This document shows positions 11,914-24,170 of a stretch of 64,000 bases of DNA, in pieces (the stretch's first letter is position 1; each line of letters opens with the position of its first letter). Made by a program: the position numbers and the translations under genes. The DNA lies in the NCBI RefSeq assembly GCF_002234675.1, contig NC_019859.2, positions 11,547,483 through 11,611,482 on the forward strand, in the 5' to 3' direction. The stretch comes from Oryzias latipes (Eukaryota; Chordata; Actinopteri; Beloniformes; Adrianichthyidae). The notes below the pieces were generated by a model. The model had not been told where the DNA came from. It ran no database searches and was given only the letters and a program-made list of their open reading frames with translations.

Positions 11914-14900
11914 GTAAAATGCTAAATTTCTCATTTCCTTCACAAAGTAGGTTGTATGGGTGAATTTTTGATGGGTAGAGAGAAGTGTTCACTGAATTAT
12001 TTGCTGTTTTTCCAAGAAATACCTTGTGATGAGCCAAACATTTCAATTGAACTAAATAAAATTGATGAATGGAAATTAAAATGAATGTCTATTGTAGAAT
12101 GGAGAGATTTTACCACACAACATGTACCATAGATTGATTCTGATGCCACAAATGGCAAGAAATCCACCATTTACCCCTTAACTGGCTCACCAATCTTTTT
12201 TTCTTAAGTAGTCAGTATATTGCAAAATAATAATCAGACTAGTCATTCTTTTTGATTGAACACCAACATTCTTCCTACCGTCTCTTTAGATGTGTCTACC
12301 CCCACTCCTTCCATGGAGGTCATCCACCAAAACGTCCAGAGCTTACCACAAGCGTCCAAGCAGCCTGCTGCAGAGACAGGGCCAGTCATATCCCCTCCTA
12401 GCTTAAAGGATGTGCAGCAGGCTGTGCAGAAAGCCTCTGAGCAGGTGGAGGGTCGTGGGGCAGAGGAAGTGCTGAAGGAGTTGTTGGAGAAAGTGGTGGA
12501 GGCGGCTTTCGGCCAAGCAGCAGAGGAGGCCGCGGAGGTGGAGGAAGTGGATGAAGCGGACGCACCGGGAGAGACGGAATCCAATGAAGAAACGGAAATA
12601 TTGACAACAGAGGGGGAACGTTTGGGGTTTGATGGGAAGAGGGAGATGGAGAAAGTTGCTAGATTTGAAGACGTAGGTGGGAACGGAGAAGTTCTTGTTG
12701 AAGGAAAAGGTCCAACAGGTGCTGAATTAATGGAGAAGACCACTGAGTCTGTAGGCAGTAAAGTCAAACAAGAAGCTAGCTTGAACGCCACCAAGGAATC
12801 ATCAGGTAATACATTTAATCAAGAAGATAAAAGTTTAGGGGAAGCTAAAGTACAAGGAAAGGACAACCAGGACCAAGTTGCTTCAATAGAAGAAAGTAAA
12901 GCAACTGAAAGAAAAATGCAAGATTCAAACAAAACGTCAGTTGTGTCCGTGGCAGTCGCTAAAGAATCAGAACAGAACAAAACTGTTGAAGATTCTGAAA
13001 CCACTCTGGGTGTGAAGGAGGAGGAACCGGCAGAGTTTGATCAAGAGAAAAAAGAAACTCGAATAAAGAAAGTCAAAGGGGAGACGATTGAGCCGTCTGC
13101 AAACAATTCTAAGACAAATGCAGAAGAGATGACACAGAAGGAACTCCAAGGAGCTGATGGATATGGCTTTTTGTTGGAGGAAAGTACAAAAAAAGGTTCA
13201 CACTTCACGGGAGCAACAAGAGGGGAAAAAGGAACTGGAACCAAAGAAGAAACTGTCACATTGATGAACGAGGGCAATGACAAAAAAGTGGGTCCAGATG
13301 AACAAATAGTTGGGGAGGACTCTCATGGCAGTGAAAGAGAGAATCAAGGTGAGATATGTGTATCTAATAAATGCAGCTGCAAAGGTTGGAATTCAAACCC
13401 AAGAATCTGTTACACTTTAGTTTTCTGAAAGTCCCTGCCCTCAGTCAAAAAACATTGCCTTATTGAATCCCAATACCTTAGTCGGGCTGACTCGTATGGG
13501 TGTTTAGACTTTTTGGGTTGTCCAGGCCCCTCGAAGGGTCATAGAAAGGAGTGTTCAAGGGGAGTGCAGGTGTGTCTTGGAGTGTCTTTGGGACATCATA
13601 AAAATTGAATGTACCATTGTTGTGTGTGGGGTAAGAGTATCGTCAAGTATTTGTAAGATCAGCATCAACATTCCCCTTGTGCACGTTTCATGGGGTTGAA
13701 AAGAAAAAATCTGTAAGACATACAGAATTCATTTCCCCTGATAATCCGGAATACATTTTCAGTCTGAATGCACCCAAGTGGACTCCGGTCGGGGACCAGA
13801 AGCCGCTCTCTGACCCATCTTTTGAAGTGGTCTTAGTTTGCAATCGGACTGAGTTTTTCGGTTCGCTCTGAGTTTCTTCAGTATGAGTAGGCTCCGTGAT
13901 TGGAGGAGAACAACTGGACCAAAATGGCCATCGTTATCAGTAATTATGGGATGTAAAAAGTGTTGAAAAGAGGCAACTATAAGTTTCAAACCAACGTGGA
14001 GCAACGATGAGACACAGCAACTGATTGAAATGTGGGCGTGTGAATGTAGTCTCATTAAAACTACTTTTAATGTGATAGAGATTGCTTCTCACTCTTTTTC
14101 CCGACAATCTATATGTCATAGACCCTTATCAGTGTGCCTTCTTGACAATCGCCTCCTAAGTAACCGCATTGCAGCATGCCTCCATCATACTAAAGTCGCA
14201 AAAGTAAGTCTTGAACTTTGAAGTAGATCCAGAAGTTAAAAATTGGTCAGCAAAACACAAGTGGACTATCCCAACAATAATTGCGAAGTGTGGGATTTTA
14301 ATCATTTTTTCTCTCGTTGCTTCTCCCTGCCCTCATAATTCCTGGCCAACGACTGAAGAGATCCTTTTTCCACGTGTTTTTGGGTCAGAAATGTCCAGTA
14401 GACGGCAGTGTGAATACAGACCAGGATCAGGACTCGATCGGGAACAACTGACACTTCTATTCTGGATACACCCAAAGTATTCCCTAGAATCTCCATAGAA
14501 TCTCTCATCCACAAAAACACGTGCATGAACGTTTTTGCTCTACTGGTTCACCAAGAGGTTTCTGATCTTTTATTTTCTTGCAGGCCATCTGCGTTCTCCG
14601 TTACAAATTCTCCCCTTTTTTTTTTTTTTACTTTATTCACCCATTAGGGCAGCAGTGACTTAGGCTGGTTGGTGTAAACCTCACAAATGGCCTCATTAGC
14701 ACTTTAAATTTCTCTCTTCTTTCCATGAACCATGACCCCTTGACTTCATTTTCAAGTAAGTGACAAATATCAACCCTCTCTTCCAGAAATCCTGGAACTC
14801 TCCAGCCCCTGGCCTGTGGACGGAGAGGACGTTTTCATTGGACAGAGCCCCGACAACCAACCTCCCACCCTAAATCTATCACTTTATAGAATGAAAGGAG

Positions 14901-17900
14901 GAGAGAGTGTCGAGTGTAATGAAAAATACCAGCAAGGCAACAAAATCATCATTCCCACTCATAACCTTTCGCTGCATGACCTTGACATGGCCCAACCTAC
15001 GCTGGAGAACTCTGAGAATGATGTTCTGGCTGAGCACCCTCTGGCAGAGAATGAGCCATTTGGAAAGGCAGATGAGCTGAAGGTGGAAGGTGGAAAGTGG
15101 AATGAGGTGGAGGAAAAACCTAGAATCAGAGGTGAGAAATCATTAAGGAAAAGTAAATTAGTGTGTAGCCGTTCTTTTAGGCCGGATTTGAAGCTGGAAA
15201 GATACAAAAACAGTGGCTGTTAAGGTCTCTTTGATAGGTTCTCCAGGAATTTGCAGAACTCCCATTTATTCTCTGTCCTGCCTTTCTGTCTTCTTTTTTT
15301 CCTCTAATGCATCTGTTCAGAGACAAATGAGCAAGGCCTGAGGGCATGGAAAATTGGAGCTACGTTCGCAGCCGTTTTTCTGATTGTGGAGACTGCTGTT
15401 ATCATTATCTATATCCTCAAATGTCAAAAGAAAAAAGGGTAAGTGCACCAGCTCCTTGTGCGGTGGTGGGGATGTGGCAGTATTAGGATGTTACTCCACT
15501 AAACTGACACTTTACATGCAGATTTAAGGAGAATAAAGCTTTTAGTTTGATGGTCAAGTAATAAAAAAAAAATGCTAGGGAATTTGTTATTTTTTGTAAA
15601 CTGAATGGCACAGTGACTCATTAGGTTGGAAATAAAAATACATAAAAAGCAGCAATTCTTTGAAAATGTAAGATAAATGTCAAAAGCAGCCTTTACGCAG
15701 GCATTTCTATGACTTGAATTGTCAAGTAGCATCAGAATAACCAGGGGATTCAAGAAAGAGACCAACAAAAAGCTGATCTGTACAATAAACTATGCTTTAT
15801 GTGCCATTTAGGACCAAAAAAATCCTAAAAAGAAGCTCAGTTGAACTTTTGACATGCCATTCTCTGATTCTGCTTTATAGTGTTTATGAATACAGGGTTA
15901 GATAAGATGTGTACTAAAATATATAATACATGTCCACTCATCTGTGCTATAAATGCAATGTATATGTACAATTGTAATCATTTTAAGCAATTTTATACCC
16001 AAAATCTCTGTATTTTGCATATTATCTGTTCAAAAACAGCATTGACTGAGTTGAGGCAATGCCATGCAAACTGGGTTCATTGCATGCCTTTAGCTTACTC
16101 ATCATATGCTAATGATGTGATGCTTTGTTAAAAATATTCTATACTTTGTCGACATTTTTACTTCATGTCCTAACACTTTATTTCATGGGAAGTTTTTTAA
16201 TTCTTATGGGATGGCCACTGGACCTGCGGCTTGGCGGCCAGTTTGCGTCAACGTGTAAAATTGAGGTTCGCTAAAGGCTCAGTCAAATAACTACTCCTTT
16301 GTTTTATGAAAAGTACCAGAAATACTTTCTCAGAGGCATTGATGAAAATCGGCATTAAAACTGTTTTAAAACAGGCGGCCGTTTTGCGTCAACGTGTGAA
16401 ATTTGCAGATTTTTGCACAAAATGGGAAAAGAAGGCTTGCTTGATCGATCTTCATGAAATCTCACACACAGGTTAAATCTGCAATCACAATGAAAGATTT
16501 GTTGACCTTTGACCTCAGGAAGAGGCAAGAGGAAGAGCGAGCTACAAACTGGGTGAATTCGCGAAAGTGGCGTTTCCCTGATGAACGCACATTTTTCACC
16601 AGAAAATTGTGAAAATGTAGTTCATGCATCCATGACTTAAATTCGAACTAAACAATGTGACAAACGATATGAACATATTCGAGAAATGCGGGCATGGTTA
16701 ACAAAAAGCCTCTGTTGCAAAAAAAAATCAGTAAAATTTACTTTTTGCAGACCTGTTCTTTACACCCAGACAATCAAAACATAAAATGGTTGCTGTAGAG
16801 ATAAAACCAACAGAAAAGCCACCATCTTGAAAATTGTTTTATTTCATGATTTTGTCACGTGCAGGTCTAGGTGGGGCAGAGGGTTAGAGTGAGGTGTGTG
16901 CAGCAGCCGCTCAGCCAATGAGGGCGGGTCAAAAGAGGGCCGCCAGGGCGAAGGCAAAAAGCATTTGGGGGTCGTACAATCGTTGCTTGGAGCCTCGAAC
17001 ATGCTCAATGGCCTTTTGGTAGAGTGTCTGCCCCCAAAACTGGAAGGTCTGGAGTTCAAATTTATGGCCAAGTCATACCAAAGACTTAGAGGAGGGGTTA
17101 AAGTCGAGAGAGGCTGGATTTTTGGGGTTTAAATCACCCAATGGTTTAACCTAGGTAGGTGACAGCTTCTGGAACTCATTTTTAGGGTTTTTGTGTTGAT
17201 TATTCGTTATTTCTGCTGCAAAGTTTTTTGGAATTTTGGCTGACATAGTTCTATAAACGTGTTTTAAACAGGAAGTATATTAAACTATTTAGATTGTAGA
17301 TAAAAATTTATTTTAAAATTCTCAAAGGCTCAGTCAAATAACTACTCCTTTGTTTTATTAAAAGTACCAGAAATACTTTCTCAGAGGCAATTGTGAAAAA
17401 TGAGCATTAAAACTGTTTTAAAACAGGCTGGCGTGCTGCTGAAACGTCGCTCGAGTCCCAGCCGAATCACACGAAGGCTGTACAGCCTGCATGCATGTGC
17501 TAGCATGTTAACATGGAAGCTAAAACAGAAAACCAGGACATTCCACACTGGTCGGGCAGCGCTGATCAGAACCTGGTGTCATCCTTTTTGGGTTATACTT
17601 GGTCCTCCCAGCTGAACATAGTCAACACAAACCAAAGGCTAATTAAGCACCAACACTAAACCAAGCTTAAAGGAATTTCCATTACTGAGCATTGCTTTCT
17701 TTGCAGGCTGCAGACATGTTTTCATTCCTTTCTTCCAACAATATGGGGGGAGTACTAATCATCTATTGTTCTGGTATTCCTCAAATCTGCTTTGCTTGTT
17801 ATGGCTCAACTTATATTACGGCGTATTATTTCCTGTTAGCAACTAGTTGTTGTCCTTTTTTAGGACCTAATTGCAAATATAAATCTTAAAATAGTTTTGG

Positions 17901-20900
17901 CAATCATTTCAACAGTAATTTCCAGTTGGTCTGCAAGGAGAAAACATAGTCACTCCTTTTTTCATTTTTTTTTCTTTTTCTTTTTCTAACTTGTCCTGTC
18001 CAACAACACATCAGATGAGAGCTGAAAGTCTGGGTAAAACCATGAAGCAGCATAAAGCAACAAGTTGCTGGATGTTGATAATCACATTTCATTTTCCATT
18101 TTCATTTTCTATGTTTTTATGCTTTTATACTTAAGGAGCACACACTGGCAGGGGCTGCAAAAATGAAGCCTGTTTTCTCAAAAAATAAAAAATAAAAGTA
18201 CGGTACCTAAAATGGATCAGCAGGGCGGCCGCTTTGTTTGCAAGGATTCTGCTGAGCAATCTGCACCCAGGATGCTATCAAAGAAGATCAAAATAGAGAC
18301 GTTTGACCATGAAGCACAGCGTTGTGTTTGGCAAAGAACTCAAGTGGAGGAGTTACTCACTTTATTTCATCCCAAGACTTTGGCAGACAGGACCATCTGT
18401 CTGACAAGAAAAGAGTCCAGATCACAACCTGGTAGAAATGTCGCGGCAGGGGGATATTTGTGCACCCACAGTTCTGAATGAAACACAGAGATTTGACATT
18501 TTTTAGGTAAAAATGCAACATCTCATGTGATGGTACCACTGAAAGTTGTTATGAATCATCTTCAGCGCCTGCCCTTTTTTGCCTCATAAAAAAAAAAAGC
18601 TTTTTTTTTTGTGTATTACCATTAATACATTTCTGTTAGAGATACAAGGAAAAAAAATGTGGAGACAAAATCCCCCCAGTTCCGAGTTGCTGCTTCTGTC
18701 TTTGTGGCTCCGCTCGAACTCGGAGCCACCAGAGAGACAGAGAGAGAGTCAGGGACAGACACGGCTCCCACATGGAGAACTGAAGAGTCGACGTGACAGT
18801 GAAGCAACTTGAATGTGAGAGTTCTGGTCCAACTAGTTGCCATCCACTGATTTAAATAGCTTCGGTTAACAGTTAATATTTCAGGAAAACACTCTATATT
18901 AGTCAAGTATTCACTTTTACCAGACATCTGAACATGGCACATCAGTTCACCTACAGAGCAGATCGTGCTGGGACAGGAAGTTGGGTGCTTACTTAATAAA
19001 ACTCTGGAGAAATGTCAAAATAAATGAACAGTTATGGCGAGTTCATTGCTTCCTCACCACTGGTCTGAAACCAAATTATTCAGTTTAACCTAATATTTTC
19101 TGATTAGAATTGCCTTCTTTAAACTCTGAATTATTCCGTTTCAAAACCTTTTGGAATTAAATCTTCTCAGCGCAACAAAAGTCTGTGTTTAGAGGATCAG
19201 AAGTGAAAAACCCAACATAGAACCAGAGTCACATTTGATACTTATAATAACTGTCAGGAACTGGTGTAGGAAACTGGGCTTGGTGGCAGAAACGTAAACA
19301 TTTAAAGGATAAAAGCGTGGAGAAACAAAAAGCAGAGAAAGCAGATGACCTGATGAGGTAGAACTGAAAACCAAACACCTCCTCACTGAAGACAATGAAC
19401 AAAAATGAAGACAGCTGTGGATGATTATTGTGAACCAGGGGTGACTGAGAGAGGACAGAATATGACCAGAAACATAAAACAATGAAAGTTTTTACCAACA
19501 GTATAGCTGAGTTCATTTATTAGTAGTTTATTTTAAAATTTGACTTCATTTCTGTATTGTTTAATGGACCAAAAAAAAGTGTTTTTGGTGCCTTTTTCTG
19601 ACTTGGAGGCCCTTTCCCTCTAAAATCCTGTCCATGTCCCTGTTTTACAACACATATTAGATTTAAAATGTTTTTGTTTTTTTTTAATTGAAATTAAAGT
19701 TTTTGTTGCTGTTACTTTCACTTATTTTTGCCATAAAAGATTCAGTGAAGTTATTTCCTCTGAATTCATTTTGCACCAGCCTCAACTATACCCTTTGAAC
19801 CTTTTAAACATGCAAAGAACTGACGAGTATAGGACTATATTTATACACGAAAAACAATGAAATATAAACCAATGTGTTAAAATGTGCATAGTGCTTTGTT
19901 TAAAAGAGAACAGTCTGTGTTTTATTCGCTCTTCCAGGAACTGGCGTACTGTGATCTGTTGAATGATTGGGGCCATTGTTCCTGTGCTTGTGTGCAGCAC
20001 CGCGGGCCTGCAGCGGGCATGTGAGGAGGCCTGTGCTGACCCTGAGGCGGCTACAGGAAGCCTCTGCAGTGACGACACTTTACCCGCAGAAAACGGAGAG
20101 CCGAAACAGTACGTTCGACTCCAAACTGGCTGTGGGAAAAAAATGTGCACAAGTATGGAGGCGACAGACGACAGCAGAGGATAAAAGATTGATGTATCCC
20201 AATTGGTTCCCAGGTGTGCCAGTAATCTCAGGATTAGTTTAGGGTTTGAAATAGAATCATAAATTAGTCGAAAAACTCAGTAAGATCTTGTTTCAACAAT
20301 AAAAGAATGAGTAATGTAATCAGCTTTTATTTTGTTGAATTTCTCTGATTTTTTTCCGCTTTGAAGCCGTTTTTTTTCGGTAGGTTTCACAGTACTTGAC
20401 TGTTTGGCAATAGCAATCTAGACATGTCTGACTGTACAACCCTCAGCTGACCAGACTACTGCCAGCTGACCTGAGACGCGTAGTTCACAGAAGCTCCCAT
20501 TCGTGCTAACCAGCTGATTGCCTCCAGGTCGTCTGTAAGGCAGCAGCCTTCTTCTCACTGTGTCACATGGAGGAGCGAGCTTGAGAATCCGAAGCGAGTG
20601 GAAGTGTGCACTTGTAGTGGTGGTTGCGAAGGTATCAGAACGGATGAGTCCATGTGCCTGAAACTCATTTTAGAAACTCATTCCTGACTTTAGTTCGAGG
20701 TTGGTGCTCAGCTGAAGACATTCCTTTGTAGATTTCTGTTTTCCCATTGACATTGAAGGCTTTTCTTTCTACAAAATCTTTGTGTGAGGAAAGACAAAAT
20801 TTACTGACCATGAGTGATTTATGAAAGCCACAAAGGGGCAAACATCCAAGGGGGTAAATACTTTTGCAAGGCACTGTATACATAAAAAGAAATTAAGCTT

Positions 20901-22381
20901 GAAATTGCATTTTTGAGTATTTTTTAATTCAAATCATTGTGAACCAGGAGCAGACAAAAAAACTGCAGTTGGAAAAAGATCTTATTTGTGGCATAGAAAA
21001 CACACCACAAGCTTCATTCCCATGCGTCCAACTTGTAGATGAGTAGATCCATGTACGTCTTTGTTATCCTCGTTCGAGCTGGCATGTGGCTAAAAAAAGT
21101 ACGGCTAGATAGCTCCAATAATGCTCGCCATTTTTGTTAGGTTATTTTGAGGGGGCTGTAAACTAGCCGGAGAATGTGTTAACAGAAATTCTTTTTATCT
21201 GTGACTCCTACCGCTCTGAAGTAACTATGTCCTAAAAAATGACTTTTATTTTATTTTATTTTAAAGCAAAATTTACAGAATTGGCATGGTGGCACCATGG
21301 TGAGTCTTTTGCCTAACAGGGAGAAGCCCAAGTTCAAACCCAGGTTAGGATCTTTCTGTACGGGCTTTATTCTTCCCGTGCATGTGTGGGTTTCCGGTTT
21401 CCTCCCACAGACCAAAGACATGCCTCATTGATTACTCTAAATTGTCCCTAGGCGTGTCTGTGCATGGTTCTGTGAATGTGAGGCCCTGCAACAGGCTGAC
21501 AACCTGTCCAGGGTGTACCCCGCCTTCGGCCAACAGCAGCCAGGCTAGGCTTAGGCGACCCCGTGACCCCAAAAGGAATTTACAGCAGGTTAAGAAAATG
21601 GATGGATAGATGGCTTTAAGGAGAATGCAAAGATTTTTTTCCCCACTTTAGTGTTAATTACATCTTTACTATATTAATAAGTATAATAATATGCAACGTT
21701 GCCTGGGAATTCCCCTATGGGCAAACATCAAAGCTTTTATACTATTATTGTAGCTAATGGGTTCTTGAATGTTTTACTTTTAAACAAAGCCTTTTGATAT
21801 AGGAAATGTAAAATTAAAAAAAAGTAATTTTAATTTTTTTCCTTTATCAACCTGCCTGCGCATTATTGTTCAGCTGAAGTATAACTGCAGTTCTAACCTG
21901 GTCCTTACTAAAAGCTGTATTTTTGAAATGCTTTCTGCACTTTCTGAACATGATTCAACTCAGAACAGCATTTTCCTGCAAAAAGTGTCGGGAAATCCAA
22001 ATATATGTCCAGGTGGATCATTACAATCTTCTACAACAAAATCAAATAGAGCAATTTCCCTTTTGCTCCCACCTGAGACAACCTTGTTTTCTTCTTGGAC
22101 CTTATAATTTGTTACAAATAGATGTTTGATAAGTGTTTTTTTTCTTTTTCTGAAGGCTTAATGTTTAGTTTGAATTTTAAAACAACTTTTCAATCACTAC
22201 CACATGCCATACTGTCTTGTGTGCCAGGAGAGCTGGCCTCCTCTCATCTGATGTGGCGTCAACGGCGACCACAAAAAGGGGGCAGCGAGAAGATCAGTGT
22301 CAGATGGCCATGTCAGACCTCCAGCCAAGCTCCGCGGGACCAGAACCAGACTCCTCACAGACCCTTCGGACTTCCATCTGA
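11850..22381 (+). CDS. Unrecognised acidic type I membrane protein (six-exon gene)
   Basis: Model: 11850-11913, 12290-13348, 14787-15131, 15321-15438, 19998-20108, 22228-22381. Together they make 1851 nt with phase preserved at every junction, giving 616 residues. Residues 1-21 form a short signal peptide with a hydrophobic core (GFLVVLIL). The ectodomain to about residue 495 is very rich in Glu, Lys and Ser. An Ala/Glu-rich stretch likely to be helical lies near residues 60-110, and there are six N-glycosylation sequons. Residues 501-522 are a single transmembrane helix starting after AWKIGATF, followed by a KCQKKK stop-transfer. The cytoplasmic tail is about 94 residues. A has -3 position of the ATG, a good start context, and a polyadenylation signal lies at 22579-22584. 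I do not recognise the family; role unknown. A receptor-like or mucin-like surface protein is possible but unproven. Confidence 0.7.
12290..13348 (+). CDS. Unknown membrane protein exon 2 (acidic ectodomain)
   Basis: A 1059-nt open exon between a CTCTTTAG acceptor and a CAAG|GTGAGA donor. It is strongly biased to Glu, Lys, Ala and Ser. It includes a likely helical run around PSLKDVQQAVQKASEQVEGR and then many E/K-rich segments. The length, open frame and clean splice sites make it the best-supported exon of this gene. Confidence 0.85.
13349..14786. other. Intron 2 of the unknown gene
   Basis: About 1.4 kb with no exon that keeps phase. No clear mobile element was recognised in it. Confidence 0.5.
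14787..15131 (+). CDS. Unknown membrane protein exon 3 (ectodomain)
   Basis: Starts after TCTTCCAG and ends at CAGAG|GTGAGA. It encodes a segment beginning EILELSSPWPVDGEDVF with two NLS glycosylation sequons, then more acidic sequence. Phase joins exons 2 and 4 without a stop. Confidence 0.8.
15321..15438 (+). CDS. Unknown membrane protein exon 4 (transmembrane helix)
   Basis: Starts after CTGTTCAG and ends at AAAGG|GTAAGT. It encodes a juxtamembrane TNEQGLRAW, a hydrophobic helix of about 22 residues and the basic stop-transfer KCQKKK. This fixes the protein as single-pass with the C-terminus inside. Confidence 0.85.
16180..16860 (-). repeat. Dispersed repeat family A, inverted copy
   Basis: In reverse complement this shares ordered phrases with the copies near 22.96-23.79 kb and 47.1-48.0 kb: a 'tggccatcccataa' block, a 'gccgccaa' block and a 'gaggtcaaaggtca' block. 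No coding capacity is seen and the type is not known. Confidence 0.6.
17000..17180 (+). mobile_element. tRNA-derived SINE, second fish type
   Basis: The head has a box-A-like 'ttttggtagagtgtctgcc' and a degenerate B-box-like 'gagttcaaatt'. It is followed by a body with 'gtcataccaaagac' and 'gggtttaaatcaccca' phrases that recur in fish genomes. It is distinct from the SINE at 5228-5558. Confidence 0.65.
17325..17440. repeat. Duplicate of the 16275-16380 segment
   Basis: About 105 bp nearly repeats 16275-16380, from 'ggctcagtcaaataactact' to 'actgttttaaaacaggc', with a few differences. It belongs to the same dispersed repeat complex. Confidence 0.75.
17966..18090 (-). mobile_element. Short deleted copy of the GC-core retroelement
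   Basis: A T-rich run is followed by 'aacttgtcctgtccaacaac', part of the 'gatgagagctga' block, and then a direct jump to the 'catgaagcagcataaagc' block. About 200 bp found in the longer copies is missing. Confidence 0.7.
19998..20108 (+). CDS. Unknown membrane protein exon 5 (cytoplasmic tail)
   Basis: Follows a GCTTGTGTGCAG acceptor and encodes an acidic, Cys-containing tail (TAGLQRACEEACADPEAATG and on). I end it at an ACA|GTACGT donor, which keeps phase with exon 6. If that donor is not used, the frame reads on to a stop at 20182-20184, giving an alternative C-terminus. Confidence 0.55.
20660..20882 (+). mobile_element. 3' end fragment of a Tc1-like transposon
   Basis: The fragment ends 'aatacttttgcaaggcactg' followed by TA, the terminal sequence typical of fish Tc1-like elements. 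No transposase region precedes it, so only the terminal part remains. Confidence 0.65.
20890..21220. repeat. Dispersed repeat family B fragment
   Basis: Shares a 'gctc(c/g)ccattt(t/c)tgt' block and an 'agctagccgg'-like block with copies near 40.63-40.88, 41.04-41.29 and 49.38-49.46 kb. Only part of the family consensus is present. Confidence 0.5.
21284..21608 (+). mobile_element. tRNA-derived SINE (fish DANA/mermaid-like), second copy
   Basis: Matches the body of the SINE at 5228-5558: a 'tttcctcccacagaccaaag' block, 'aacctgtccagggtgtaccc' and the tail 'gaaaatggatggatag'. The tRNA-like head has a degenerate B-box near 21334-21344. Confidence 0.75.
22228..22381 (+). CDS. Unknown membrane protein exon 6 (C-terminus and stop)
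   Basis: Follows a CTTGTGTGCCAG acceptor, is open for 51 codons in the phase left by exon 5 (and also by exon 4), and ends in TGA. It encodes a Ser/Thr/Gln-rich tail end. An AATAAA signal lies about 200 nt downstream. Confidence 0.6.
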
Positions 22382-22578
22382 GAAGCCCCACTGTGTCTCT
22401 GCTCCTACTGTGTCTAAACAAGCACAAGAGGAGCAAAAAAAAAAAAATACACTTTTTGTTCCTGTTTCACCTGAACTCTGACAAAAAACCAACACAAACA
22501 GGGCCTTCTCTGCAGTAATAACAAGTGTATCACCTTTTTATTGTGTTTCTATGTTTGTCTATGAATGCATGTCTCTTG

Positions 22579-22584
22579 AATAAA
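22579..22584 (+). promoter_or_regulatory. Polyadenylation signal of the unknown membrane protein gene
   Basis: An AATAAA hexamer lies 198 nt after the stop codon of exon 6, a usual distance for a 3' end. Confidence 0.55.
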
Positions 22585-22962
22585 AAAGGAGAGGCTTTTG
22601 GATTGTGTGGGTAAATATAGTGGGAAAAGCATCATTTTCTTCTAATTGATAAGTGTTATGAATTTGATTTGAAGTCGTCAAAGTCTTAATGCTACAAAAA
22701 TGTTCAGGGATCATGGATGCCAGACAAAGCAGTGGAAAACAATGTAAAAATTAAAGCTTTGTGTAGTGTCGTATGGCCCATAGGAGCGACCCTCCCTCGG
22801 CCCCGCCACCTCCTTTTGACCCGCCCTCACTGACTGGAGAGTAGCGGCTGCCACACGCCCTTCATTCTCCCCCTCTTCACCTGACAACCAGGTCATTGCT
22901 GCACGTGTCGAATTCATAGGGAATAAAATCTGCTTTTTTTTTTTTTATTCTGATTTTCTGTT

Positions 22963-23790
22963 GTATCTCCGTAGCAACCGTATTATATTTTGGTTGCCTA
23001 AGGGTGACGGACAATTTTATATCACTTTTAGAAGTATCAGCAAAAGTAAATTTTTGGATTTCCTTGGCAACAGAAGCTTTTATTAACCATGTCCTGTTAA
23101 AATCTGACCTATTGTTTCGTTCAGCTTAAGCCAACGACTCGTGTTCAATTTTCACAAAATTCTGGTTGAAAAATGTGCGAGCAACAAAGGAATGCCACGT
23201 TTGAAATCGATTCAAAATCTACAACTTCTTACTCTATACGAAAGCCCATTGAGACGACTGTTGTTTTGAATTTGGGCTATACAAATAAAATTGAATTGAA
23301 TTACTTCAGAATTCTTTCCCCAAGGAAAAAAAAGGTTTTGCACAAAGAGTTAGAAGATCAATCAAAATAATCAGGGATAGTTTAAATTTGTAGCTGGCAC
23401 TAAAGGTTTTTTTCTTTTTGAAAATTAAAGATGGCAATCTCTTTCTGAGGTCAAAGGTCAACGAAGTTCACAGTTGTGGTTGTAGACTGCTGGTGTGTGT
23501 GTAAAAATGTTTATAGATTACTTGAACAAATGTTCCTTTTCTCAAATTTCACTCTTTGCCACAAAACATCCGCCAAGGTGTTAGTCCTGTCGCCATCCCA
23601 TAATTTTGTTAAAACTTTCTTTAGATTTCCCCAACGCATGTTTTGGTTTCATTAGTGGATTTTGAACTGTTTTTTTAGCCCCATAAGAGATTTTGGCCTC
23701 TTCCGTTTTTTTTTCTTTCCCGCTGTGATGTCATCACTTCCTGGATGTCATTACTTGAGTATTGAGTAAGTGGCGGGGGTGAACTTTTGC
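22963..23790 (+). repeat. Dispersed repeat family A, copy 2
   Basis: Parallels 47100-48050 over about 800 bp in the same order: 'tagcaacc(g/a)t...ttttggtt/ggtcgcctaagg', 'tgaggtcaaaggtcaac', 'gtggttgtagac', 'tttgccaca', 'ggccatcccataat' and 'gtgatgtc'. It has no open frame and may be a non-autonomous DNA element. Confidence 0.65.
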
Positions 23791-24170
23791 TAAAAACACA
23801 CAGTAAGAAGGAAAAATTGCGAAAACAGTCTGGTCCTCACAGTCCAGGACTGCTTCGGGCCAGAACAAAGGCAGAGAGTGTGTCTGAGCAGATTTTATAG
23901 CTGGCTGGTATTTGATTAAGCCACAGGGTGGATTACCTAAAACTTCTTATCAAATTTATACAATACAGGCAATTAAAAGAGAAAATAAAGAAAAAAAAAC
24001 ATTCTATTGTTTCACGTTTTCCTTCTAAGACCAAAGTAAATAAATAAAAACTCCAACAAATTGAGCCAAAAACTCTAATTTACTGTCCCCTACATCAGCA
24101 TCTACCACTCCAGGAAAAGCAGTGGATGATCTAAATGACTTAAAATAAAACTAAGCTCCATCTCTATTAA

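Larger units (their letters stand above)
15439..19997. other. Intron 4 of the unknown gene, repeat-rich
   Basis: This 4.5-kb intron contains a diverged dispersed repeat (about 16180-16860), a tRNA-SINE (about 17000-17180), a second partial repeat (about 17325-17440) and a short retroelement copy (about 17966-18090). The rest shows nothing recognisable. The open frames here are short shadows. Confidence 0.55.

Noticed and set aside
12243..12794. 183-codon minus-strand frame opposite the unknown gene
   Set aside because: Ser-rich mirror of the Glu-rich plus-strand exon, which has clean splice sites and phase; the mirror has neither.
19938..19997. Acceptor CTTCCAG at 19937 as the start of exon 5 of the unknown gene
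   Set aside because: In the phase left by exon 4 it meets a stop after seven codons. The acceptor at 19997 gives a long open frame.
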